DNA of 64,000 nucleotides from Tetrahymena elliotti 4EA (Eukaryota > Ciliophora > Oligohymenophorea > Hymenostomatida > Tetrahymenidae), in contig JH720341.1 of the NCBI GenBank assembly GCA_000231825.2, positions 201,766-265,765 of the forward strand, given 5' to 3'. Positions 12,801-25,767 of the stretch are shown here, in pieces. Each line of letters starts with the position of its first letter. Position 1 is the first letter of the stretch. The notes beneath the pieces were generated by a model that was not told where the DNA came from, did no database searches, and saw only the letters and a program-made list of their open reading frames with translations. The position numbers were made by a program, and so were the translations under genes.

Positions 12801-15360
12801 AAGAACTAATATTTTGTTTTGTTAGCTTATTCATATTAATATCTTCTAGAATCCAAATCATTTGGTTATTGCTTTTAAAATATAGCTAAATACTATTTTA
12901 CTGTATTGTAAAACTATTCTTTGTTTTGAAAATTGTAATGGATCTTATTCTATTAACTGATAACAATTTATTGCTCTTAATTATACCCACTTTATTCTTG
13001 TGATTTAATGAAGGTGCTATTTTTATTTTTTTGGTTAATAAAGGTGAAGAATTAATTTATCTTATACTATTAGATATTCTTAATGTTTTTAAAAAGCGAA
13101 TAAGAGAGTTTCTCTGTAATACCAATTATGCCCAAATTAGTAGTATTGAACAAAATATATTGTATGTTACTATCAGCTAAGAAAATGTTTGCTGCTAAAC
13201 CAAACGATGAAAATTTTTCTTCAAAATACTAATTAACTCTGACTTCTAGCTTAACTGGGAAAACAAAACCTGAAGATTTAATTCCAAAAAGCGTTTTGTT
13301 TTAATGCATTTTAATATCTACATCTTCTGTGTTCATTCCTAAAAAGTCTTCAACATACTTATTATGATATGCTCTAAATATCTAAGGCATCAACATAGTA
13401 ACATTTTATCCAATTAAATCTTATTCTTTATACTAGAATATGCTTTGTAAAATTGAAGACGTCTTTTTAATTACCCATTCATTTTTTATTTGATGGGCAA
13501 AAATAATACACCCGTTTTATTTAATCTTTTTTGAACAAAGATATTTATTTAAATCAATCACTCTGGTTTGATAGATATCTTTATCAGAAAATGATAAATT
13601 AGACAAATAAATTTTTTAAAGCTCAACTAGTTATTTATTTGTATTGTTAATTTTATATAAGCCTTAAAGTTATTTTCTGATTGAGTATATATTAGTGAGA
13701 TAACTGTCAAATTAATTCATTAAATTCTTCACTTCAATTTTCTTATTTTAAAGAATTTCAATAAGCTTAATTTTCTATTTTATAACAAATTAAATAGAAT
13801 CCTTCAAGCTATCAACTTACTCTTCATAAATAATCTAGTCTATGAAAGTTTCCGAAAAAGGACTATTTTGCCCTAACTTTTTTTCAATGAAATATTTTTC
13901 TTTTTCAAAGAATTTGTTGATAGTACTGAATATTTGTCTTTCCTTTGCTGAGTATTAATTCAATTTTAAAAGATTTTCATTTTAAATCATATACAGAATT
14001 AGGTTCTTATTTTTTTGAATCAAAAACGTGAAAAAAGAAAAATAAAATTAGCTTTTTTGATCCTTTTAATTTTATAAATATTTTTTAAGCATGATTTGAT
14101 TGAATTTTTGTTTTAACCAAAAATCAGTTTTTAAAATATATTATTCTTCTTCTAAATATTGTTTAAGCTTATTATCTTCATTTAACTTAATTTGATCATC
14201 AAAATAACAATTTTCTTCTTCATCAAATAACTCCTTTTCTTTCTATTATTTTATGATCTATAAGACTTGAATTTATTAAAGATTCAACTGTTTACAGTCA
14301 GAAATTTGAAATAAATCAAATCTCATGATACTATCTATTTCTTCCCAACTAATTTATTCATCACTAATTGCTCTACCAATTTTGGTTTGCAATTGCTTCT
14401 CTAAATAATTAAAATAGCTATGACAAATTTTAAAAATGATAGGTACGATTAGCAAAATAGCCATAATATACATATTTTAATAGTTTTAGAAGCGTAAGTA
14501 AAAAATACTTATAAAATGTATGCAAATACTATTTGCTAATATCAAAGATTAAACTCTATGGACCTTTTAGTTAAAGTATTTTCTTTTTTTAAGATAGAAA
14601 AACCCATCTATAAACAGATAAATAAATCCTAGCATAAAGCTAATGAACTAGAATTGAGACTAAAGTATTGTATTAACAAGTAAGAATATACTTAATATTG
14701 GCTAACTTATATGATAGGGCTTGCCATAAAAGCCATCCTAATTATAAGTTGAGTAATTGTAGTCGCAATCATTAATAAGAGTATCTTTAATCAAAATTAA
14801 ATTAATATTTAAATACTTACAAACAGAATAAAAAAATTACTAATGAAGACCATCAGCACTAAATTTATGTATTAAAAGATTCTACTAGATTCTGTGCATG
14901 AAATGTAATAGTGTAAAAATGGAATGTAAATAACTACTTCGTATAGCAAAATTAACCTTTGGCATAACTCGAAGTAAAAGCTACTAAAAAATTTTATCTA
15001 CTTCTTCTCAGAAAATATTTTTTGTAAATGATTTTCATTTTTAGATGGGGTCTACTTATTTAATGATTTATAGAACCGATAGAATAGTTATATAATGAGT
15101 ATAAAGCTAGGAATAAATACAAAAATATCAACTGATATTTGGTTCAAGGATTTAAAGAGTGATTAGCATTTTTGTTGTAAAGGCTAATCTCCAAAAAGAG
15201 ATCTGATTTAGTAGTTAGAACTCAAAAATGTGATGATTAAGATCTCTACATACTTTAATAATATTATAATTGATGGAAGCAATCCTTTCTTCTCTACATA
15301 AAAGCCTTTTTACAGCTAATTTATATAGAATCCTATTATCTAGCTTTTAAGTTTTTTCAT
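9883..15360 (-). CDS. second TmcB-type PAS-domain multi-membrane protein (about 1790 aa)
   Basis: A divergent paralogue of the gene at 3547-9262, with the same order: N-terminal membrane segments, PAS domain (IFAHQIKNEWVIKK, LMPQIFRAYHNKY, FVFPVKLEVRVN), long Lys/Gln-rich linker, and C-terminal membrane segments ending in ISSMIFSWLYLISDFTHQI. Start ATG 15360 opens MKKLKSQIIGFYINQLQKGF, aligning with the neighbour's start. Intron 10713-10767 (55 nt) is well supported: it restores the frame into HTIKKNIIQLEAMNSLGLNQ. A second frame change lies near 14820-14870. It needs either a short intron (35 or 44 nt, donor at GTCTTC or GTGCTG) or an indel in a run of seven T; beyond it the frame reads KDTLINDCDYNYSTYNQDG, matching the paralogue. 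From there to the stop I followed one frame continuously. A run of GAGA lies in a membrane-segment codon string. Confidence 0.85.
11778..11796. repeat. GA dinucleotide run inside a gene
   Basis: A short (GA)n tract in the plus orientation. On the coding (minus) strand it reads TCTCTCTC and supplies Ser/Leu residues of a membrane segment in the PAS gene, so it is a coding microsatellite. Confidence 0.6.
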
Positions 15361-16474
15361 TTGTGTTTTATATAAAACTTACTTTTTTCTCTTTATTTTC
15401 AACTAATTTAATTACAATTATGATTCCTTTTTGATTTTTTTTAAAAGAAATTTTAGAAAGCTTTTCTAAATAACATCATATAAATAATATCATAATGTAG
15501 GCAAATGATTACTTAAGCAAACGTATCCTATAAAATTTACTTATTTTTAGAATAAAAATTATTTATTATTTGATAAACTGATTTTGATGTGACCCAAAGT
15601 TAAATATTTAACTTTCATGATAAATATTAATAGAGATAAATACTCCAAAAAATTTAAAATCACTGATCTTAAGGTATATTATTCCTGTAAATAAATTATC
15701 TTACATTTTTACTGAATTAAAAATTAGGTCTGGAAATAGGGATCAATAGATCAAGAAAATATAAAGAATAATTACAATTTTGATAAAAATACGTTTTTTT
15801 TTCCAAATTTATGTAAAATTTAAATATAATTTCTACTCTTAAATATTATTTACAATATTTTTATTAAGATTAGCTATCTTATCTAGGTAAATTTATATAT
15901 CATGAGCTTCTACATAAATATTTTCGAATTGCAAAAATATAAAAGAAACTTGAGATGATTTTTGAAGAATGTAAAATTAATTTTTATAATACAAGCAAAA
16001 ATAATATATATTATTAATATAAAATTCTTCTTTAGAAGCTTTTTAGTTTGAAAAGAATATAAAATTGTATTACTATTTTATTTAAAAATTCTTTTTAGCA
16101 ATCTTATTAATTATTCAAATCTAATTGAGTGTCTAATCAAATAAAAATAAAAAATTAAGCCAAACAAATAATTTAATAATATATTTGTATAATAAGATGA
16201 ACACAAACAGATATTAATATTCAAATAAGTTTATATATATATATTATCATTATACATCGAAATATATCAATATTTTACTAAAATAGAATCACAACTAAAC
16301 TCTTTTCATTTTATCAAAAATAACTTATTTATTTTCATTTGAGATTAAATAGAAATTTTTTTAAATCTTGTGATGAATTCTAGATCGATTAGTAATTGTA
16401 ATTTCTTAAACATTTTGATTAATACTTCTTTGTTTTATTCAAAGTTTTGAATTTTTTAGCATCTTTTTACATAA
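15361..16474. other. gene-free spacer
   Basis: About 1.1 kb of AT-rich DNA between two minus-strand genes, containing TATATA strings around 16230-16270. I see no coding exon that fits either neighbour. Confidence 0.55.
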
Positions 16475-18715
16475 TCAGTTTAAAGATAAAGAAGAGAAAA
16501 TTCTTTAGTTGACCACATCTTCTTCTTCGCTTTCTTCATGTTTAGTTAAAAATCTTTTTATAAAGTGCTCTTTCAATTATTATGAATTATATAAACAATT
16601 TTGTTTCTCATAGTAATTTAAGCAGTTACTATTAATATCTATTAAATAAAAGTAAAGATTTATGAATTTTTAAATTAAAATATCTTACCTTTAATAGTAA
16701 CTTATTGACTTTTATCTTTTTAAATTAGGTTTAGAAAATTTGATGTAAGTGTCATGCTAGAAATGGCAGCTAATTGCTCTTCACTTAAAAGTATCATAAT
16801 GGCCTTTTTCAAAAAAATAATGTCTTTATATAACTCAAAGACATCTAAACTTTTGAAAACTTCCTACTAAATATTCTGCAATAAATTATTATTTATTCCT
16901 TTATCATTTTTAAATTTTTTAGATTTAAAACACCTATTTGTTGAAAAAGAAAATTTTTAAATAAATCTTTTTAAAAAATAAAATTTTACTGAAATTTAAA
17001 AATCATGTTCTTAGCAATCTTTTTAATTTTATTGTCTTAAATTTAATTAAATTTGGTTAAGAATTTATCGCTAAGAGTTAGTTTTTTTAAATTCTATTTA
17101 ATTTTGACTGCATCATTAGGTATAGAAGGTTAGTTCTTTTATAAAGATGTGAATTTTTTTTATTTTGTAATCAGTTTTTTTTGATTATCTAAAAATAGTT
17201 ATTAAAAAAGAATATGATTAGAAAAAAATAATATAATTGGTTTTAATTATTTAATTTACGTTAAGTAAGAATATCTATTTGCTATGAATCCAATTTACTC
17301 TCATTAATTTTTTCTTTTTAAAACTTATTTGTTTCATCTTTAAAGTATGTAATTCCCATGTCACTCTTTTGAACATTATTCGGAGACTTTCCTTCAAGGC
17401 TTAAGAAATTAGTAAATTAATAACTGTTATTTATCTACTGTTGATCACTCAATTTAGGAGAAAATGAAGAATAATTTGGTGATTAGGTAGATTCAACATA
17501 AGTTTTTAGTTTAGAGCTAAAGTTAGGAATAAATATATCTTTCTCTATTTTATTTTCTAAGATTTCATCAACAGTTTCATAATTAAGATTTGTGTGTAAC
17601 CCTTAAGAGTTTTATTATCCTTGAAACAATTTATTAAGACAAAGAAGATTTTAATATTAATCCTAGTATAAATTGTTGAATATTAACATGAACAAATCTT
17701 GTTAAATTAAATACTTGGAATAATATCTACCCAAAACTCTAAAAAATATTAGCAAGCCTGCAATTCCATTTACAAGTGCTAATATTTCTGAAAATGAGGG
17801 GAATTAAATTTAAAATTATTGGACCACTTCATCCATTTACAGTGCTTATTTACTGTATGGGCCCATTCCAGTTAGCAAGGCTTAATTTCTATCTAAACTT
17901 TAAGCCTATGAAGCGTATGAAATAGGAGAAGAGTATACTTCATTTTATAAAAATAAAAGACCTTTTTCTACTTAGGTAACTTGCTTTTATGCACTCAAGG
18001 CGTTAAGATTAAATTAATTAGATAAAACAAAATTATATTAATTCCTGTAGTTAGTTTGAATTTGTTATGAAGTTGTGTTGTATTACTATGTTTTAAGTTT
18101 TAACCAAAAATAGGCTTCTATTCCATCAACAGCTTAATCAATATCTGTCTAGGGTGCACAGTTACTAGGAATTGTTTTCTTAACAGTATCTAGGTCACGG
18201 CAACCGTATAAATTGATAAAAACAGTAGAATATATTTAACTGCCATTTGTGTTATCTAATATGAGAGTGTAGTTACTTACTTTAGAAAAATCAATGCAAA
18301 TGAAGCCTTTCAGTTAAGGGGTAGCGCACTCATAAGTATCTAAATCTATTGTTTTGTAAATCTAATTTTTACTGTCTTTATAAAAAAGTTAAACTACATA
18401 AACAAGGTATGTTAGATTTTAAGCTGCCTGATATTGTTCTAAAGTTGTAGAATAGTTATACATGAACCTAAATCCTACAAGATCTTCTTCTAAAGGTATT
18501 TCCATTCTATCTTCAGTAAGAAAACTTTATGATCTAAACTTTGGACTGATTTAATTGTTTATGTAAAGAATAAGTAGGTAAATAAAATATGATGCCACAA
18601 TAGAAACAGATAAAATAGATAGAAGAAAACCTAAAATTGTTCCTCTTTTATAATTATTTTGTCCTACATTAAAATAAAACTCTGAAGAAAATAAATCTAG
18701 CTTTAGAATACCCAT
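16475..18715 (-). CDS. two-span ciliate membrane protein, function unknown (687 aa)
   Basis: I recognise this as a type of protein common in Tetrahymena genomes and usually annotated only as transmembrane protein; no function is known to me. Start ATG 18715 opens MGILKLDLFSSEFYFNVGQN. One membrane segment lies near residues 22-48 (TILGFLLSILSVSIVASYFI) and another near 305-333 (FSEILALVNGIAGLLIFF). Between them is a roughly 250-residue domain with several Cys and NxS/T sites, probably lumenal or extracellular. The cytosolic tail ends with a helical block (YKDIIFLKKAIMILLSEEQ) and an acidic HEESEEED stretch. Three GT-AG introns at 17189-17259, 16934-16989 and 16639-16688 are needed to keep frame; without them 2064 nt (688 codons) remain. 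Intron positions are inferred from reading frame and splice signals. Confidence 0.85.
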
Positions 18716-20223
18716 GGATTGCTCTATTATTTAAATTTGTTTTTATTTTTATTACTCCTACTTTTAACTGAAACTTATCGAATTTAAGTTAGTAATATTA
18801 TTTATAGCTTTTTTATAAACTATTTATTTGTTAATTAATATTTTTTATTTAAAAAGTAAGGAAATGAAAAGGACAGCAAAAAACATGATAGAAATGTAAT
18901 CATCAAAAAAATAGAAATTTTATTTTTAATTTCAACAGAGGGAAATTTACTTTCAATTAAATAATTTATTTCATTTGAAAATTACTAAGAACTTGATATC
19001 TTACCATTTATATGCTATTTAAAAAACAGAAAATAAATTAACTTTTTAATTCAATCTCTTGATTTTGTAGTAAAGTTAGGTTTTGATATTTTTTTCTAAA
19101 ACATGATTTGTCATGTTATCTATTTTTTATTAATTTTGGTATTTAAAATCACATTTATGTTTTTATCAGATTATTTGTTCAAAGTAATTTTTCATGCATG
19201 CATATATTTGAAGAATTATTTATATTTAAGGCTCTATTCTTGTTTGTAAAAAAGTGTTCTGCCTAAAGCTTAAATTACCTAGTTGCACTAAATTTGGGAA
19301 GTTTAATATCTTCATTTTATCAGAAATTTGAATCTATTTAGAAGATATATAACTTTGTTTTGAGTTTTATTTATAAAAAATATCCTTCATTTAGATTATT
19401 AGTTTCAACTTAATTAGCTCAATTATTAGGAGTAGTTGTTTTAATGTAATCTAGTAAATGATTGATGAATGAAATTAATAGTTTAATAAAATTTATAGCT
19501 TAAAATGAGAGATGGATTTATTGATTCTTTTCTTATTAGAAATAAGTTAAAAAGAAGGGTTATAAATAGTAAGTAATAGAAGTTTTAGGATAAGTAAATT
19601 ATAGATGAATTTATTTTTAAAGTATTAGATGGTTTTAAGTAATAAATATAATGCGGATCATATTATAAATTTTGATGAGTGTTTATACCCTATCATTAAA
19701 AACCAATGGTTTTGATAAAAATCATATGCTATTGATCTAAAAATAACCTTTACATGAATAAAACTTGATTAAATTGTTTGGATTGCTTGAAAAAGATTTT
19801 TTGGTTATATTTCCTTGAACATAAAAATATTTTATAGGAAAAACTAAAAAGAAAAAATTACAAAACTTTACTTCAAAAGATTTTTTTGATAATATACAAA
19901 CAATAATTATACAAAGCAGATAGGATAATTTACATAGAATATCTCTAATAGAAGAGGAATTTATTAATTTTTTTATTTTTCTACAATGAAAATAATTTAT
20001 TATTAGCTCACCTTAAATTGTTTTATTCAAGTATTTATTTTTTGAAAAATTTTTATTTTAATTATTTTTTAATAAAAATATTTAATTTTTTTATTTTTAG
20101 TTTTTTCTTTGTTGAATTTTATTTTGAAATTTTGAGATCAAATTAAATTAATGAAGATTATTTTGTTAAAAATAAATAAGATAGTTAAAATGATTTAATT
20201 AAATGAATAAATATTTTTATTTT
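18716..20223. other. gene-free spacer
   Basis: About 1.5 kb of AT-rich DNA on the promoter side of the 16475-18715 gene and the 3' side of the channel gene. Open stretches have low-complexity translations and no family resemblance. Confidence 0.55.
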
Positions 20224-23200
20224 TCAATTCTTTGAAGATAAATTTGCTTGTTTAGGTTTTTCTGATTATTTATCTGAATTATCCACCTAAATCCCAGCTG
20301 AAGAAGTAATTATATTTGCCGATTTACTAATTTCATTCTTTTTTAGATAATCATTAAATGAAATCCCTTGATTAAGATTATTAACATTCTTGATTGAACA
20401 ATCTACTCCATTTACATCAGTTCCTCCACCTCCAATTTTAAATAGCTATAAAGTTTTTCCAGATTTCACTGATAAGTTGCAAGTTGGAGATTCAATATTT
20501 TGTGAAAAATATGTCCCATCTTTTAATAATTATAAATTTTTTGTTTGAAATTGATTAAAATTTTATTTAAAAAAATTACGCTTTCCATTTTGAGATCTCT
20601 TTTAAATAATTTTATTTTTTAAAACATTCATAGAACGTTCTGATTTTGTTAATTTTTTCTTTGTACCTAGCCTTTTATAGGTACTTCTCTTTTTAGAAGT
20701 AAAGATGTTATCTTCTTTTTTAAGGTGAATGTAGTCATTGTTGTAATGCTCAAGAACTTTGTTTATGTTTCCCTCGATGAAATAAATTTCAAATATCATG
20801 TATCGATCAAAATCTAGCAAGTCTGAGAATTAATTCTTTTTTATTACTTCTTCATCAACAACTCCAAGAACGTTATTCCTTCTTTTTACCAATTTAGTAG
20901 ATTTTAATAAATTTGTCTAGCCACCGTTATTATAGTTTGAAGCTAAATCTGAGTTATTTCCTGCTATTGAGTCATCTTTTACACTTTTATCAGGTCTACT
21001 TGACGTAGTTTTAAATTAGATATAATTTTTTTGTTTCAAAAACCCAGCAATTGTTACAGGCTTATCAGAATTTATATTATTAAAATTACTACTAATTTAA
21101 GTATTATCTTTTGGTTCAAGATTAGCTGGCTATTATGGCTATAATCCTTAATTGTTATTATTATTATTTTATAATGAAAAATTGTTTATGTTTTCGGAAC
21201 TACTTCCATTATCTTTGCTTTCTTTAAACTCTTTAAATCTTTTTCTTTTTAAGGGTGAGTTAAGTACATTAAACTATTGATTAGATTAATTTGAATCTGA
21301 ATTTATGTCATCAGCAACTAGAAACGATAATGTTTTTTTCTTTTTTCGATTGAATGGTGCTTGTTGCAAAGTATTCTCTTACTAAGATTGTTAAAGTGAA
21401 GTTTATCTCACAATATTTTCACTATTCAAAACCGCACTATTTCCATCATAGTCAGCCAAAGGACTCTAGTATTCTTGGTGTTCATTTAAATCCTCACAAA
21501 TTACTTTATCCGAAGTAATTTTACTTTTCCACTTCATGTCTTCTTTAGCATAATATCTTTTTAAGTTTTCAATAACATCTAAAACTGTATCTTCTTCTGT
21601 ATCTTCAGGATTGAAATCCAATAAGAAGTTAATTGCTGTATCTTTTAAATAGTCATGTGCTATCCTTGCACTGGATGTAGGATTTCTCCTGTCATTTCTG
21701 GTAAAGTTAGGGTCTCTACCCTATTCCATTCTATTATATCTCAATATTACTTTTTCTTTCATTGGTGTATACCTTATTTATTAATAAAAATTAAAAGCAA
21801 AATAAATCAAAATTAGATAAATACCTAACAAGATGGCAAGACTAAAAAGAGTGATTAAAAGAACCACACAAATGGCATTTTGTACCTAACCCCCTTGAAA
21901 TATGATTAACCTAAATATTATCTCTAAGCATACAAAATTTTTCATAATCATTAGAGTGATTTTTTATCACATCAATAAAATCATCTCTAGTGACAAAAAT
22001 TAAAGAAGTAACATTAACACATCTAGCCCCTGTGCTGCAAGGTAGTTAAGTAAAAAAAGCTGTTTAACCTAAAAGGCGACCTTTGCTTAAAATATTAACA
22101 GAAGTTGTCATATTATTATTGGAATCTTTAACATTAACAAATAATTCAACTTGACCTTTAATTAGAAAATATAATCTATCTAAATAGTCTCTTTCCTAAA
22201 AAATTAATTCCTCAGGTCCTAATCTCTTTTCCTTCATTTTTAAAGACAAATCAGCTATAAAATTCTAAGAAAAATTTAGCCTAAAAACCTTTTGGTCATT
22301 TAGAATTTTTATATACATCTCACTTGCTAGCTCATTTTTTAGTGAGCCTTTTTAAGAAAATAAAAAATGTGTTTTAATAAAAAATAATGACCATTTTAAG
22401 AATTTACTTGGCAATAAATCAATGAGACCCTCACTTTTTTCATTGTCCTCTAAGTTCTCCTTATGCAAATACTAAAAATATTTCCTTATTCTTAATTAAA
22501 GGTCATAACTTATGCCTCTCTATTTTTTAAAATAATTTTTGTCATTCCATTTTAATAAAATAATTGTATGATAAACTTACTTATTTCAAGTATGATGTTA
22601 TAAGTGATATGTTATCTCTAAAGATAGCATCTTTTTTTGAGAGTTCTTCTAAGATTCGACCAATTTAATTAATACCATATCCAAATACTCCACAAGATAT
22701 AAGCATAACAATAATACAGAAAAGTCTCTCCAATGTGTTTGTTGGTACTACATCTCCATAACCAACTGTAATCATTGTTACAACTGCCCAATATAAAGAA
22801 AGTATGTATTAGTCATACCAATCTTTATCCCAACTTCCTTTTGAGTTGATCCAATTAGTTGAAGTTGTAAAATATTCTTCTTCTAAACGAGCTAATAGAA
22901 AAAAGCTACATCCAAGAATGTGAGTTACCATTAATATTAAAATAATTAATTTTAAAAGAGAGAGGATAGCCTAACCTCTTTATCTGAGATTAAGTATTTC
23001 TTCAAAGTTTTCCATTATTGGAGCTAGCTTAAGAATCTTAATCAGAATACCTGCTTCAAAATAAATATAAGAAAACTAAGAGAATGAAAATGCAAGGAGG
23101 GTTATTAAATCAATAAAAAAATTCTTTTTCATATAGTTTTTAATAATTTTCTTTCTATCTGTTATAATAAGACCTTTAGAGAAGTAAGCGGAGTTAAAGT

Positions 23201-24476
23201 TCATAATAGTGTCGAGAGAGAAAGTAGCTCCAGTTATATATGACAGAAATTTAAATATGTCATGATTAATCATAAAAGATGCAAAACATAATTTGAGAGG
23301 TATGATAAAGAAGTTTATTATCAACAGAATAAAAACTAAGATATTCCAAATAATTTTAAATCTAGAATTTGGTTAAATCACTTTAACATTTTTGAGTAAA
23401 GAAAGAAGAATCATAAACAAACAATTACCTTTTAATTATTCATTTTACTATGATTAAGTTGTGGCTGAAATTTATCTAAAATATTGAAGATTTTTTTTCC
23501 CTTTTGATTAAAGGCCTTATTTTTTACTATAAATGGTTCCTTGTGTTTTCAATTTTTTTAAATAAATCTAGTCTTATTCCTACTTATATTTTGTGTAATA
23601 TAAATAATTTACAGATTTATCACCAATAACTAAAAAGTGTTTTTTGTCTAGTGCCCTAAATTTATTTTAATTGCTATGAGACATAAGCATGCTTTAGAAT
23701 TTTTTAACTAGCGTAATAATAAGTAAAGATGATTTTTTCCACGTTCCTATAAAACCTGATTCTCCCCGAATAACATCATGTTATATGCTAGTATTCTGTT
23801 AAATTAAATGCTTATTTTCCTCCTTTTATGTATTTTTTAGACCATTTGTTTATTACAGATTACTTTACAAAGTATTATTATATTTAACATCTTTATCAGT
23901 ACCGTTAGCATCATTAAGAGGTTAAGTAACACTAATAATCTTCCCTAAATCGCTTTTAGTGGTATTATCTAAGTTAATGTTTTAAGAATTATAATGTATC
24001 CCATTTAGCTTATCTTGATCTTACTGTAAATTATTTAAGTTTATTGAAATTTCATTATTAAACTAGCTCTAATTTTATGTTTTGTGATTATTGTTTCTAC
24101 TTCCATTTAAAGTATTCTTTGCATCAAAACTCTACTATTAATTAAATCGTTTTGCGTTTGCAAATCTATTACTTGCAAAGTCGCTATAAGAGCATATAGA
24201 ATCATCTTCGATAGATTTTACTTTTTATAATGGATTATTAAAATACTATCTTCGCTGCTTAGCTCCATCATCTGCATCATTCTATTCTTCATAATAACTT
24301 TCTTCATCAAATTTTTCAACATGAGATGCTTCCTCATCAGTCAATTTATTATCATGAATTAACTAAAAAAATTGCTTAGAATTATTGTTCTTATCATTTG
24401 AAAGAGAATCCGTTTCTGATAAAATAGTTAATTTAGCTTTTTTAGCATCTTGTATGAATTCTTCAGTATCATTCAT
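20224..24476 (-). CDS. cyclic-nucleotide-gated-type K+ channel with C-terminal zinc knuckle (1379 aa)
   Basis: A six-span cation channel of the CNG/HCN/EAG class, predicted to pass K+ across the surface or ciliary membrane. The N-terminal 370 residues are acidic and Asn/Gln-rich. S1 starts near 370 (IIWNILVFILLIINFFIIPL). S3 is FFIDLITLLAFSFS. S4 is unusually poor in charge (GILIKILKLAPIMENF). The pore near residue 570 reads WAVVTMITVGYGDVVPT, a K+-selective GYGD filter. S6 is followed by a linker and a cyclic-nucleotide-binding domain at about 715-835, where the canonical FGE is replaced by LGQ (LLGQTAFFTQLPCSTGARC). At about 846-860 is CHLCGSFNHSFQSC, a perfect C-X2-C-X4-H-X4-C zinc knuckle. 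A 500-residue low-complexity tail follows. Introns 22520-22580 and 21773-21824 leave 1380 codons. Ligand response is uncertain given the Glu-to-Gln change. Confidence 0.92.
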
Positions 24477-25767
24477 TTTTAACTTTAAATTATGTCAAAG
24501 CAAGAATTAAACTTTTTAATACTTATATATGTATTTACTTTGATAACAATAATCCGAAAAGAGATTTACTTTGTGCTTAATTAATTTGAGGATTTAAGAA
24601 GCGTAATAAGTACACATTTTCAAAAAAACATATTTTTTTGAATATTCTGATAATATAGTAAATGAATAGTATTGGTGTATTATTTTTTAAAAGATTTAAG
24701 GTATTTAGCATTTACAGATTTTTATGATATGAATTATTATCTTCCATAAACAATAAAAAAAATACTTCTTGCATTTATTAAATCTAAAGAGTAAATTATT
24801 GACTTTATATAAATGCTTTTTGAATTATAGAAAAAATGTAAACAGACACAATTAACATCTTTTGTCCAATATTTTGTTTCATTAAATAAATACAAAATTA
24901 ATTTTACTTTGATGAATGACTTAGTAGATAGTATGTAAATAAAAAGATGATAGATTGCAAAATTTAATTAAATTTTTGATTTTTTAGTATTTTATGATTA
25001 TTAATTTGAAATAGATAAATTAAGAAAAAATAAAATATAATTTTGGCAAATAACTATTTTTTGATACTTTAGCTGTTCACTTCAACAAAAGAGAATATTT
25101 TTATCTCCAATATAAATGAAATTTAGATGTTCTAAAACCTAAATAATATTTAAATATTCTCAAAGGAAACCAGTATGAATTAATTGTTACCAACTTTTTT
25201 AAATATTTATTTACCTATAATATTTTTAAATTTAAACTGATTCTTACTTCCTTCTTGAAAATATTTCTACTTTTAATATTTATGATTTTTAAAGTTTTAT
25301 TATATTTTAATAATTGTGACACAAAATTAATTTAGAAAATTGGATGTGTAAAGTATTTTCAGAATTAATTTAAAATTATGAACTAATATCAAAATTTTCT
25401 CCTAGTAACAATCAATTCTAGCATACATCTAGTTAAGAAAGAAGTAATTATTTAAACTTTTTAGCAACGTTAAAATAAATTATCAAAGTTGAAAAAAGAT
25501 AGTAATTATTGATAATTAATTTTAAATAAAATACATTTTAATTGAAACAAAATAGTTTTATATTAAAAATATTCTAAATTTTTATCACAATAAAAGAGTT
25601 TTTATGTGAAAGATAGTTTATTAGTTTAGCTTTATTATAGTTCCTATCTTTTAGCTAGGCTATACTTTTTAATATAAACCCTTAGTTTTTTAGTTTAATT
25701 AATATTAATTAAATTAACTAATTTTTAACAAAAAATTTAATTATCAGATAACATTAATTTCATTAAA
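24477..25767. promoter_or_regulatory. divergent intergenic region
   Basis: This 1.3 kb AT-rich gap separates the start of the channel gene (minus strand) from the start of the Cys-rich gene (plus strand), so it should carry both promoters. No motif was recognised and no exon is visible. Confidence 0.5.

Noticed and set aside
16220..16260. TATATATATA string as a promoter or repeat element
   Set aside because: Such strings recur throughout this AT-rich DNA (for example 26600-26650) and have no positional link to starts.
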